Source of the DNA: Sepiola atlantica
Lineage: Eukaryota; Mollusca; Cephalopoda; Sepiida; Sepiolidae
Assembly: GCA_963556195.1 (NCBI GenBank)
Contig: OY744525.1
Coordinates: forward strand, 47,443,648-47,507,647
Direction of reading: 5' to 3'
Length of the DNA stretch: 64,000 nucleotides
Under the pieces are notes generated by a model that did no database searches, had not been told where the DNA came from, and saw only the letters and a list, made by a program, of their open reading frames with translations. Below, one piece after another: positions 52,426 through 62,857 of this stretch; within the stretch, counting starts at the first letter, position 1, and each line of letters begins with the position of its first letter. The translations under genes and the position numbers were made by a program.

Positions 52426-52815
52426 CATGAAAAATGCCAGTATACTGAAATCATATGCCTTTAATAGGGTAAGATGAAAATTCATATACACTAAATGTAC
52501 AAAAGCAAGGAAATTCCCAAATTTTTACACTTTTATTGTCATTAAGGGTATGCGAGGACAACAGGGCTATGTATTTTACTGGTAGGAATTTTTCTTCAGC
52601 GCACCTCACACACTTCATCCACTCATGCATAGAGATTTATACTGTAGTGATGTGATAATGAAATGGTTTGGTTGATATGTAGTCATACCCTTAATGACAA
52701 TAAAAGTGTAAAAATTTGGGAATTTCCTTGCTTTTGTACATTTAGTGTATATGAATGTTCATTTTAACCCTATTAAGGGCATATGATTTCAGTATACTGG
52801 CATTTTTCATGGAAT
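52422..52815. mobile_element. 394-bp MITE with ~130-bp near-perfect inverted repeats
   Basis: The ends ATTCCATGAAAAATGCCAGT (52422) and its inverse (to 52815) pair over about 130 bases with only a few differences, leaving a spacer of about 130 bases. High arm identity suggests a recent insertion. Non-coding. Confidence 0.9.
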
Positions 52816-53390
52816 GTCACTACTTTTGTAAAGGCTATGCCTCAATACAATGGTCATTTTTAAGGTTTTTTGGAATTTTCTGAAAAACTAAGGTATATGG
52901 TAAACTGAAATTAAAATGCTATCAAATAGACCCTAGAACCGCTATCTCTACCAAAAATCATCTGAATCCATCAAATAGTTGATGAGATACAGGGTGGCAC
53001 ATATGTACGTACGTACACACAGATAACATGATTTCATGACTGAACTTTCTGGATCTCTGGGTTGCCTTGACTAATGATGCTGAAATTCTACACACTTATA
53101 GAACCTATCAAATAAAAATTTTGTGCAAGGTTTTAACTAATTTGGCTTATTGGTTTTTGAGTTATGATTGATCAAAGAAATGAGATTTCCAGCATAGGCC
53201 AGTCTTGAAGTCTATTAAAGGATAGAGCGCTCTCGCGCCTCCATTGATATATATATTGTGTGTGTATTTAGGCAGCATATTTTAATTTAGGCAAACATCA
53301 TTAAATAATGCGGTTATGTTTTAATGCGAAATTCAACTAACTTTTACATCTTTAAACTGACGAACTGAACTAAAACAAGGCCTTCTTTGA

Positions 53391-53392
<2 letters not shown>
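52816..53392. other. No recognisable feature
   Basis: Contains 'acgtacgtacacacag' at 53009-53024 but no repeat shared within the window and no coding signal. Confidence 0.4.

Positions 53393-53440
<48 letters not shown>
53393..53440. repeat. TA dinucleotide repeat
   Basis: (TA)n of about 24 units. Confidence 0.95.
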
Positions 53441-53443
<3 letters not shown>

Positions 53444-53444
53444 A

Positions 53445-53720
53445 ATCAATCACCGCCTATCAAGGTCCAAAGAACACTCGAGGGTAAGGGTTAATGAGTT
53501 TGTCAGGTTGATGGTGAGAAAACACCTTAAGGATTAGTGACGATGGCTGTAATTGATCAGAATTTGATTATTTAAGAAGACGGTTCAACACGAATTTGCT
53601 TACATATGACTTGAAAACGACCATAATGTAGTCAGCTGGGAAGTAGCCCCGTGGTATTGTGTTCTACAGACGTGAAACAATCGTATGAAGAAATAAAATT
53701 GCTTTAAGCATGGAACGCTG
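53445..53720 (-). pseudogene. LINE family B 3' end, truncated
   Basis: Minus strand tail 'cgagtgttctttggaccttg' and remnants of the C-terminal codons ('ttcaagtcatatgtaagcaa', FKSYVSK-like). Shortest of the three family B copies. Confidence 0.65.
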
Positions 53721-53754
53721 AAGTTATTACCTCATATATATATATATATATATA

Positions 53755-53790
53755 CAGAGAGAAAGAGAGAGAGAGAGGGAGAGAGAGAGA
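53755..53790. repeat. GA repeat
   Basis: Short interrupted (GA)n following a TA run. Confidence 0.9.
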
Positions 53791-54105
53791 AATGTGGGAA
53801 ATATATATGTTTTTGCATATACTTTCTATTTTTTATAGACCAACATTTTCAAAGTAAAAGCTCAATGATTGTTAACATATAACAACAGAGCATATATAAA
53901 TAAACTATATTATGCTACATTTTTGTGACCAAGATTTTATTCATTTTACTGATCATCTTTTCAAAACAAAAACTGTGGAACATTTTTACGGACCGTTTCG
54001 TTCATAAAAGAACATCCAACATTAGTAGGTCAATTCCAGATGTTTCATCTATTTACTCTTCAGAAACCAAAAAATTCTACTTCAAAAAAAAAATACATAG
54101 TGAGA
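53791..54105. other. No recognisable feature
   Basis: AT-rich; nothing identified before the microsatellite. Confidence 0.35.
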
Positions 54106-54367
<262 letters not shown>

Positions 54368-54368
<1 letters not shown>

Positions 54369-55077
54369 TAGACCACCCGTGACCCGTTGGGTCAGTTTGT
54401 TATATTAGCTATGGAATTCATGTATGTGCGTGACACTTGTGGAGAAAACAAAAAAACTATTTGATGGAATTAAATGTAATTGTTTAAAAAAGAATATAGA
54501 TAGATTTCTATGCGTCGTTCTGTTTATTATAATTGTTTTTTTTTTAATTATAGTTACTGAATTATAAGTGGTTGGCCATACTTATAGGTAAATATGCACT
54601 GAACAGGTGAGAAAGGAAGGGGGTACAACCGGCTGTCTCGCGTACGTAACGAAAACAGAGGGAGTAGGAGTGGTGAAATCTGTGAGAGGAAAAGTGGGAG
54701 GTGGTTTCGTCACCGCCGCTATTGATATTAATAATGATTGTTGTTGTTTTGTTTGTTTGTTTTTGTTTTTTAAAAGGGTGGAGCTTTTTTGAAACTGCGA
54801 CAGACTTTACAAAGTCCTGCCGTTGAATGTTTTTAGCCGTGGAGAAAACAAAAAAACTATTTGATGAAATTAAATGTAATTGTTTTATATTTAAAGCGAT
54901 ATAAACATTTCCAGAATGAAAAATTTCATGCGTTCGTTAATAAAAGGAGTTCAACGGAATTGGAATAACAGATTGGAAGACGATGCTATTTACGCATGCG
55001 CAACCGGATGTTGAAAACCGGAAAGCTGAAAGCTGATTGCAAACATACAAGACCCATAGACTTTTAGTAGTATATAG

Positions 55078-55078
<1 letters not shown>
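54368..55078 (-). mobile_element. Non-autonomous Helitron, 711 bp
   Basis: Read on the minus strand it starts TCTATATACTACTAAAAGTC (55078) after an A and ends with hairpin GACCC-aac-GGGTC, 'acgggtggt', CTAG (54368) followed by T. That is the 5'-TC...hairpin...CTRR-3' structure between A and T that defines Helitrons. No Rep/helicase coding sequence. A 50-base direct repeat ('aacaaaaaaactatttgatg', 54443 and 54845) is internal. Flanked on both sides by AAT repeat in phase, so the empty site can be inferred. Confidence 0.85.

Positions 55079-55112
<34 letters not shown>
55079..55112. repeat. AAT repeat
   Basis: Continuation of the microsatellite split by the Helitron. Confidence 0.95.
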
Positions 55113-55116
<4 letters not shown>

Positions 55117-55370
55117 GAGAGTGTTGGGACTTTAGGGAGGCTTATTGCCACCCGGATCCCAGAGGAGACCAATGGTCGTTACCAACAAGAAATCGATGGT
55201 AAACGGCCACTGAGATACTACAAAGTCATTTGCAATGGTTATCGAAAAGAGGTGGAGAGTACTGGAAATCTGGGGAGGCTCGTTGTCACTCAGACTCCAG
55301 GGAACACCACCTGTTATTATCAGTGAGCAATCACTGACGATGACTTGTGTGAAGACGCTTAGTGAATGCA

Positions 55371-55371
<1 letters not shown>
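55113..55371 (+). mobile_element. Repeat D, copy within B1
   Basis: Contains two diverged tandem halves: 'tagggaggcttattgccacc' + 'cggatccca' and 'tggggaggctcgttgtcact' + 'cagactcca', about 130 bases apart, followed by 'cagtgagcaatcactgacga' and an AAT tail. Frame 55114-55326 is open, but the halves align better as DNA than as a known protein. Probably a SINE or LINE tail. Confidence 0.75.
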
Positions 55372-55407
<36 letters not shown>

Positions 55408-55660
55408 TCGTTTCTGAAGAGGTCTAGGAAGACAGATCCAATGTTAACATACTAATGTTGGTTGGTTCCCTATGAACGAAACGAATTCGTAAAAAATGTG
55501 CACTAAAGAGCGACTCTTTTGAGAAGTTTTCGTGACATAAATAACATCTTGGAATTTGGATTGTAACAAAATCTTGCTTACTTATATATGCTCTGTTGTT
55601 GCAAGTGGACAATCATCGAGCTTTCAATTGGAAGAGATTGGTATACATAAAGTATAGAAG
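55113..55660 (+). repeat. Segment B, copy 1
   Basis: Repeat D, AAT run, then 'cgtttctgaagaggtctagg' to 'catacaaagtatagaagg'-like sequence, found again at 57318-57883 with a few percent difference. Its right end runs without a gap into unit A copy 2. Confidence 0.9.
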
Positions 55661-56989
55661 GTTCATAGTTCCGATGCTTATCCCCAGTTTTATAGTGTTG
55701 AGCAGAAAGGATGGCTTGAACGATTAATCTGTCACTAATTATACTTTACAGCAAAACTGGTACCCATTTATGCACCTGGTTATAGTTGCACTCCATGGTA
55801 TGTGGCAGAGTATGGAACCAATGAATAATTCTACTTTTTTATGGGAAAAACAATTTTTTAAGTAATCTAAAAGCACAGGTAAAGTGTTTCTTTAGGCTTT
55901 GTAGACAATCATCTAGAGATGGTGTCTCGATAAAAACATTGCTTCTCATCATCTTAGTGGGTTGGCGTCAGGATGGGCATTCGGTCTATAAAAATCTTGC
56001 TTCAATTAAGAAAATGGCTTCCATTGAAAATGGTTGTGTTTCAGGTATTGCAGTTTAAATATGATGATGGTGGAGTGTTTGCTTACAATACATCGTATTT
56101 CCAAATGGTTACACATCAAAGTACTGACCAGATTTAACGTCGCTTAAGAATTCAAATCCCAAAATAGTGCAATTATTTGGATCCATAAATAATGTCAGCA
56201 TTTTGAATCCACAAAATAGTGTAAGCATTCAGATCCTAAAATTATAGAAATATTCAGATTCCCAAAATAGTGCAAGTATTCAGATCTCAAAATATTGCAA
56301 ATATTCAGATCCCAAAATAGTGCAAGTATTCAGATCCCAAAATAGTGCAAGTATTCAGATCCCAAAATAGTGCAAGTATTCAGATCCCAAAATAGTGCAA
56401 GTATTCAGATCCCAAAATAGTGCAAATATTCAGATCCCAAAATATTGCAAATATTCAGATCCAAAAATAGTGCAAGTATTCAGATTCAAAAATAGTGCAA
56501 GCATTCAGATTCCAAAATAGTGCAAGTATTTGGATTCCAAAAAAGTGCAATTATTCAAATCCCAAAATAGTGCAAGTATTTAGATCCCAGGATAGTGCAA
56601 ATATTCGAATCTCAAAATAGTGCAATTATTAGGGTCACAAAATAACATAATTTGCATTAATCTAGCCAAATCTATCAAACTTCCACTTTTTCTTAACAAT
56701 CGATAAGACGTGAAATTTGAAAATTTATAATAATACTTTAACAACACATAATTTATTGAATGAATACTGAGAATATTTTAATTGGATAATTGTCACATTT
56801 TTATCGATAAAATTGTACCTTAAGTCATGAAAGTAACTGCCATGATGTAAATAGTCTTCCGTTCATGAAGAATCGATTATGATAGACATAAAGAGTGTGG
56901 TGAAGTGAGTAACTATGGGAGAGAAGAGAGAGTATACAATTCAAGGAAATAGACGAATGAGAACTATTGTTTTTTTTAACTTTTAGGAA

Positions 56990-56993
<4 letters not shown>
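55661..56993 (+). repeat. Unit A, copy 2
   Basis: Same flanks as 44601-47778. Its minisatellite (56150-56655) has about 20 units against about 94 in copy 1, and includes six near-perfect units in a row (56310-56460). Confidence 0.9.

Positions 56994-57070
<77 letters not shown>
56994..57070. repeat. AAT repeat
   Basis: Perfect (AAT)n of about 25 units. Confidence 0.95.
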
Positions 57071-57072
<2 letters not shown>

Positions 57073-57297
57073 TGGGGAGGCTTGTTGCCACTCGGGCCCC
57101 AATGGCCCTTATCAGCGGGAAATCGATGGTAGGTGGCTGTTGCGATACCACAAGGTCATCAGCGGTGATGAACGAAAAGAAGTGGAGCATACTGGAAGTC
57201 TGAGGAGACTTGTTGTCACTCAGACTCCAGGGAATACCACAGGTTGTTGGCAGTGGGCGATCACTGACGATGACCAGTGTGATAACTCCTAGTGAGT
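57071..57297 (+). mobile_element. Repeat D, diverged copy
   Basis: 'tggggaggcttgttgccact', 'gaaatcgatggtaggtggct', 'tgtcactcagactccaggga' and 'gcgatcactgacgatgacca', then an AAT tail. More diverged than the two copies inside B1 and B2. Confidence 0.75.
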
Positions 57298-57317
57298 AAA
57301 TAATAATAATAATAATA

Positions 57318-57574
57318 ATGGAGAGTGTTGGGACTTTGGGGAGGCTTATTGCCAGCCGGATCCCAAAGGAGACTAATGGTCGTTACCAACAAGAAATCGA
57401 TGGTAAGCGGCCACTGAGATACTACAAATTCATTTGCAATGGTTATCGAAAAGAGGTGGAGAGTACTAGAAATCTGGGGAGGCTCGTTGTCACTCAGACT
57501 CCAGGGAACACCACCGGTTATTATCAGTGAGCAATCACTGACGATGACTTGTGTGAGAACTCCTAGTGAATGCA

Positions 57575-57613
<39 letters not shown>

Positions 57614-57883
57614 CATAATAATAATAATATCGTTTCTGAAGAGGTCTAGGAAGACAGATCCAATGTTAACATACTAATGTTGGTTGGTTCCCTATGAACG
57701 AAACGAATTCGTAAAAAATGTGCACTAAAGAGCGACTCTTTTGAGAATTTTTCGTGACATAAATAACATCTTGGCATTTGGATTGTAACAAAATATTGTT
57801 TACTTATATATGCTCTGTTGTTGCAAGTGGACAATCATCGAGCTTGGAATTGGAAGAGGTTGGTATACATAAAGTATAGAAGG
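57318..57883 (+). repeat. Segment B, copy 2 (includes repeat D)
   Basis: Copy of 55113-55660, 2,205 bases downstream. At its right end the sequence continues into TA-rich DNA, not unit A, so the duplication breakpoint is at 'agaaggt'. Confidence 0.9.
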
Positions 57884-57913
57884 TATATGTTAAAACATAT
57901 ATTTTCGCACTCT

Positions 57914-57916
<3 letters not shown>

Positions 57917-57948
<32 letters not shown>
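57917..57948. repeat. TA repeat
   Basis: (TA)n at the 3' end of a minus-strand SINE. Confidence 0.95.
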
Positions 57949-57949
<1 letters not shown>

Positions 57950-58165
57950 GTTATCCACATACAGAATGCTCCACTGTATCACAGCTCATCAGTGCGGCTA
58001 GACCAGTTAGCGCCTCAAGTCGGGATTGAAACTCAACCGGCGAGCTGACAGTCGGCGATCCTACTCTCGCGCTATCAAACGACACTGAATGTTAGTAATA
58101 TCTCAATGTAAACATTGCAAGTGCCGGGAGCTCGAATTAGTTTTACCTAATGAGCTATGCCTTAT
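57949..58165 (-). mobile_element. tRNA-derived SINE (family T1), longer subfamily
   Basis: Minus strand: 'cattaggtaaaactaattcg', 'cattgagatatta', tRNA-like block with GTTTCAATCCCG (B box), then 'tctagccgcactgatgagct' and 'gtgatacagtgg'. Same subfamily as 30902-31390. Confidence 0.8.
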
Positions 58166-58176
58166 ATATTTTCGCA

Positions 58177-58177
<1 letters not shown>

Positions 58178-58217
<40 letters not shown>
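58178..58217. repeat. TA repeat
   Basis: (TA)n of about 20 units. Confidence 0.95.
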
Positions 58218-58223
<6 letters not shown>

Positions 58224-58590
58224 TTCCTTCCTAATCTGTCACCCACTGTGTCGCAATAACACCGTTTTTTTGTGGTTCTGTAGCCAATCAATAGGAAGAA
58301 CTTCCTGAAACAAAGTGCCATCACAAACAAGCCTGCCCCCCCCCCCATCCGCCCCACCTACGCGACTTTGTTGTTTCTGTTTTCCTACCAGTGCATCCCT
58401 ACAATTCGATTTTGATTTGACTTTGCCATTACATGCCCCCCCCCCCCCCTCCGCATGCCGGTCGCTTGTTTTGATTTTGCAGCAGATAAAAAGGCAGAAG
58501 AACGTGGCGGCCATGTTTGGGCAATTCCTGCCAATTTATCGCAGTGGTGCGTTGGGCGGTTACCGTAATGGTGTTTGTGTGACTATCATG
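58218..58590. other. GC- and CpG-richer segment, possible promoter
   Basis: Two long C runs (58335, 58437), several CpGs, a TATA-like 'gataaaaagg', and GTGGCGGCCATGTTTGG (58504-58520), which resembles a YY1-type GGCGGCCAT start-site element. The following plus frame runs only to 58635 and into a purine tract. No protein match, so the call is weak. Confidence 0.25.
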
Positions 58591-59290
58591 AAATGGGAGG
58601 GGGGGGGGAATGAGAGAGGGGAAGGGGAAGAGTAGTAGATGCGGTAGAGAAGGGAAGAGGAGCATAATGAGCAAGAAGAGGGAGGGGCAGTTGAGATCGA
58701 AAGAGAGTGTGAGTGTGACAGTCATGAGAAGAAGAAGAAGAAGAAGAAGAAGAAGAAGAAGAAGAAATGAGAAAGAGGAAATGAGAAAGAAGAAAGTGAA
58801 AGGAAAAGAAGACGAAGAAGAAACTGAAAAAGGTAAAGAAAGGTAAAACAAGACGAGAAAGAAAGAAAAAACTGAGAAGAAAAAGAAATTGATGAAAAAG
58901 AAGAAAACGAACCGCGCGGAGAAGAAAAAAGTGAACGAATAAAAAGAAGAAATTGAAGAAAAGAAGACGAAAAGTGAAAGATGAAGAAGAAGGTGAAAAA
59001 GAAAGCGGAGAAGAAGTAGAAGAAATCGATGAAGGAGGAAGGTGAAAGAAGCCGAAGAAAAAGAAGAAAAAATGTTATAAAGGCAAAGAGGAAATGTTGA
59101 AAAAAAAAGAAAGGCTGATCAAGAAGGAGACTGATAAAAAATGTTGAAGAAGAAGAAGAGGAGGAAAAAGAAGAATAAAACATTGGAAAATAAAAAGAAA
59201 GAAAGAAGAAAGAAAAGTGAACAAATAAAAAATAAAACAAATAAGAAACGATAACATTAAAGAGAGAAAAAAGATGCAAAAATGGATGGA
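58591..59290. repeat. Purine tract, GAA-rich
   Basis: A/G-rich with (AGA)n at 58728-58766. On the minus strand it matches anchors of 48560-49200, so it is an inverted relative of that tract. Open frames on the minus strand (up to 185 codons, poly-Phe/Ser) are artefacts. Confidence 0.85.
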
Positions 59291-59980
59291 ATTATTCAAG
59301 AGGCAAATGTAATTAAATGACAATTTATAGAAAGAAACAAAAAGATATGGATATTCACTGGAGAAAAGAAAAGAAGAACAAAAATTAATGGAGAAACAAG
59401 AGAGCTTAAATGACTTTGAAAAAGACTCTTTCAATAATATTTTTAAATTCCTATTATTTTTCTATTTGTATTTTTCTTCTTTTAAATTCATTAGTTTATA
59501 TTGCCTTGTATTTTTTTACCATGCAGTTATCAGCGTACAACGACACGACGGGGGGGGGGGGGGTCAGACTATCTTCTAATAACAACGGTAAAATAAAAAT
59601 AAAAAATAAAAAATAAAATAATTAAATTTAAATTTTTTAAAAATTAACAATTAAAATAAAAACGAGAGAATAAAATACCACCTTACAAACCAGATCAATA
59701 TTTTAGTTACTAACAACAAAACAGATAAACAGACGCCCTTAAAAGGGGAACCCTCTTAATCACAAATAGTTTTGCCTTTTCTTTTGTTGTTGTCATTTCT
59801 GTTTTGTGTGTTCAAGGATTCTTTGATAAATTACCAAAATACAAAAAGGACCCAGAAAAAAAAAGAAGCAAATAAAAATAAACGATGGTAGTTTTTATTT
59901 TGGAAATAGTACCCCAGCCCTCGTCTAAAAAAAAAACGACTGGACTGTCAATGATGATTTGTTGTGTCATAAAGACTGGC
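59291..59980. other. No recognisable feature
   Basis: AT-rich, with a G13 run at 59549. Nothing identified. Confidence 0.4.
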
Positions 59981-59981
59981 T

Positions 59982-60016
59982 GGGTTAGGGTTAGGGTTAG
60001 GGTTAGGGTTAGGGTT
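59982..60016 (+). repeat. Interstitial telomere-like repeat
   Basis: 5.8 perfect GGGTTA units, the longest of the three blocks in the window. Confidence 0.95.
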
Positions 60017-60356
60017 TGAAAGGTAAAAAGGTAGAGGAACGTTAAAAATGGTTGTGTGCTTGTGACGTGATCAGGGGAATGGATTGAGAGGAGAAAAGAA
60101 CCTCCAGAGACAGATGTTAAAATAGAAATTAAAGAGAATGTCCAAATGTTTTCGATATTATTATAATCAAATGATTGGTTGGAGTTCTTGTGGTTTCCCT
60201 TCTCCCCTTCATACTCACTCTACTTCATCCCCTCCTGTCTTATTTTTATCCTTTTCTTCCTTCCAATCCTTATCTCCCCCCTTTTCCTTCTCCTCATCTC
60301 TTATTCGCCCTCATAATTCCCTGTTTCCTCTCTTTCTTCCATTATAATCATTACTC
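60017..60356. other. No clear feature
   Basis: Contains a CT-rich part (60190-60345); its frames are artefacts. Confidence 0.4.
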
Positions 60357-60504
60357 TAACTCTCCCCATGAGAGTAACATTTATCTAGATTCCCCTTTTC
60401 AGTGGGGAGGAAATGATGATGATGATAGTAATCCTCAAGGTGAAGAATTTCTAATTATTTATTCATTTATACAAGTGGAAGTTAAAAGGTTCTGTTGGAA
60501 TTCT

Positions 60505-60745
60505 TGTAGTTCACGAATGCATGGAAGATGTGACACAAGGTCAGAATGTAGGGATTGAAAAGCCAGAGCCCAACAGGCAGAGCACTCTGGTCTGCAAAAA
60601 ATGCCTGAGCAGCCCCGTCGACATTCCCCGGCGTTTAGCAATAAACTGACCCCTTCTCAAAGAGAGAATGTAAAACCTGGGAAGATGGACTTCCTAGAAC
60701 TGCACACAACCATACATCAGGCCGACAGAAAAAAGCCGCCTAACT
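60505..60745 (-). mobile_element. U2-SINE body, first of a cluster
   Basis: Minus strand order: 'gcagttctaggaagtccatc', 'tcgacggggctgctcaggca' and 'accttgtgtcaca'. The U2 head is absent or beyond recognition. Confidence 0.65.
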
Positions 60746-60824
60746 CAAATGGCCTAGACTTTGTCGGACTGATTGTCATGGACGTATTCTCGACAACATC
60801 ATTAAGGTGAGGCTGACCCCCTGG

Positions 60825-61110
60825 TTGAGTTGAAATAAATGTAAATAAGTTATATTTACTTACCTTCTCATTGCAGCAAAGTAAAACATGATGTTAGTCT
60901 ATCGTAGGGAATCTAACACACCCAAATAGGAAGCATTCTGGACTAGTTAAAAATTTGCCATGCTTGGATCCGTCAGTATTCCTCGATATGGACGCCTCAA
61001 GCATAGTTCACAAATGCATGGATTCACCTGAGTTGAAATAAATTTAATTCATAAATAAATTATATTTACCTGAGTTGAAATAAATTTAATTTATAAATAA
61101 ATTATATTTA
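60825..61110. repeat. 44-bp minisatellite, three spread units
   Basis: 'gagttgaaataaatttaatt' + 'cataaataaattatatttac' occurs at 61030 and 61074 in tandem, with a diverged unit at 60826-60865. Confidence 0.7.
60930..61020 (-). mobile_element. U2-SINE body, fragment
   Basis: 'ggcgtccatatcgaggaata' and 'tccagaatgc' on the minus strand follow the body consensus at low identity. Confidence 0.45.
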
Positions 61111-61139
61111 CCTGTCAGCAACGTTAGTCATAGTATCAA

Positions 61140-61310
61140 TTTATAGGGCACTCTGGACTGGTGCAAAATTTGCCATGATTGGCAGTATTCTCTGGTATGA
61201 ACGCCTCAAGCAACCGTCGATAAACTAATCCTTCTTCTAGAATGAGGAGGTAATGCCTGAGAAGATGGCCTCCTAAGACCAAACAGAACCCTACTTCATT
61301 TCGATACAAG
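61140..61310 (-). mobile_element. U2-SINE body, diverged copy
   Basis: Minus strand: 'taggaggccatcttctcagg', 'aggcgttcataccagagaat' and 'ccagagtgcc' in the family's order. Confidence 0.6.
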
Positions 61311-61329
61311 GGCGTGAGGACTGCTTTGT

Positions 61330-61600
61330 CATCTATTTACTTTCTTCCCACTGCAGGAAGATGCGGCAATGGTAAAAGCCAGCACCCCCGAGAGAGTACT
61401 CTGTCTTTAGAAAAACAGCCATGAACAGACCCGTTGTCATTACCCAATAGGAGGTCATCGGCAATTAACCAACTACTCCTAAAAGAGAGGCGGTAATGCC
61501 TGGTGGAAGGGTGCACCTTCTAGGACTAAGCCAGACCATATTTCACTCCGACAGAAGAGTGCCTGGAGCCGCCACGGCAGCCTCTAGTCTGTCGGATTAA
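61330..61600 (-). mobile_element. U2-SINE body with tail, diverged copy
   Basis: Minus strand: 'ctagaaggtgcacccttcca', 'ggcattaccgcctctctttt' and 'agtactctctcgggggtgct', then 'gccgcatcttcctgcagtgg'. The last of four body copies in about 1.1 kb, all in one orientation. Confidence 0.6.
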
Positions 61601-61639
61601 TTGGCGACGATGAATCCGCAACTGATATGAAAAGTCATG

Positions 61640-62070
61640 GAGTAATTTTTTTTTTATTTTTTTTTTTTAACATGATTCACCTCAAACAAGGCAGGCCGCC
61701 ACTGTAAACGTAAGGGGCTACTGAGAAAAAGGAAAAGGGGAGAAGGATTGGTGGTTCAGCTTAAATTGGGATCTGAGCAGCGAGATGTCTGTTTACATTA
61801 GTTTTAAATTTAAATTTAGTAGAATGTCGAGTTAGTCCAGTGAATTTACGTCGAGGGGGCACCAGAGTAGCCAACTCATCGGAGCATAATCCATTGAAGT
61901 ATTTGTAAAACAAACATAAGGATGCTACATTGCAGCGATGGGACAGGGGCTGGAGCTTAGCTGACAGTGAGGGACCTATTAGGTTGACGACTCTTTTTTG
62001 GACTTTGTCAAGGAGGGAGAGACTAGTAGATGATGCACCAGCCCAGATTTGGCTACAATACCAGGTAAAT
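61640..62070 (-). pseudogene. LINE family A 3' end
   Basis: A T-run (A tail on the minus strand) at 61640-61669. Then the 3' UTR and remnants of codons matching 40695-41130 ('gcagcgagatgt', 'gggacaggggctggagctta', 'gggagagactagtagatgat'). About 130 bases are deleted in the middle compared with that copy. Confidence 0.75.
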
Positions 62071-62149
62071 GTTTAAATAAGTATTTAACATCAAAATGTA
62101 TCTACACATACATTCACCTATTAGCTTCGATAAAAAAGATTAGAGCTAA

Positions 62150-62408
62150 TCACCATCACCATCACCATCACCATCAGGGTTTTTGATCACTCCTGAAGGA
62201 GGAACCCCTTCCTGGTTTCCGACACCTTATTGGTGACAGTCATTCAGGTTTTTTTGCCATAGTCTCCAGACTAGGCAACACTATATGCCCATAGTTAGAT
62301 ACAGCGCCTCCTATTCCTGAATGGTCACCCATCTAGTACTGACCCGGCTAAATGTTGCTTAACTTTGGTGATCTAGCGGGAACCGGTGTGTCTCCGTAAT
62401 TATGCCAT
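62150..62408 (-). mobile_element. 5S rRNA-headed SINE, minus copy
   Basis: Minus strand from 62408: 'tatggcataattacggagac', 'ctagatcaccaaagttaagc', 'agccgggtcagtactagatg', 'ggtgaccattcaggaatagg'. It has the 5S A box, intermediate and C box regions in order. A body follows to a (GATGGT)n tail at 62150-62177. Confidence 0.75.
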
Positions 62409-62857
62409 ATACATAGAGCTAATATGAATTCTTAATAAAACACGAATAGAAAATCTGAGATAATTGATGGATTATGACAAGTTTATTAAGATTCTGTCTC
62501 CCACAAAGCAACAGTGGATCAAGCTTTTCTAAGTAGCATAGAGATGACCCCAAAGATGATCGCTCAAAAATGGAAGGCCATCGAACATAACAAATTAAAA
62601 AATTGTGGCTCAAGTTAGGACATGAAGAAGAACGACGTATTTTCATTGAGATGAAAAACGTGTGAATTCTACATGGTTTAGCATTTAACATCTCGCACCC
62701 AGTAAGTTTTTGTTCATTGGATGCAAAAATCGCTGGTTCAATAGACTGATATTTTCATGAGACTTTGAATCCAAGGTAGAGAGATCAGCTCAGAAGGTAA
62801 TGGTTACCATTTCATTTTTATTCTAAAGGGATCTAATTGATAAGTGGTCTCGAAGGT
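62409..62857. other. No recognisable feature
   Basis: A minus frame of 90 codons (62419-62691) has no motif. Possibly part of the following mariner remnant, but not shown. Confidence 0.35.

Noticed and set aside
58722..59434. 185- and 119-codon Phe/Ser/Leu-rich frames resembling membrane proteins
   Set aside because: They arise from a purine tract read on the minus strand; no loops, charged residues or conserved motifs of a real membrane protein.
62419..62691. 90-codon minus-strand frame as a host gene
   Set aside because: No motif, no splice context, and lies between a SINE and a mariner-like scrap.
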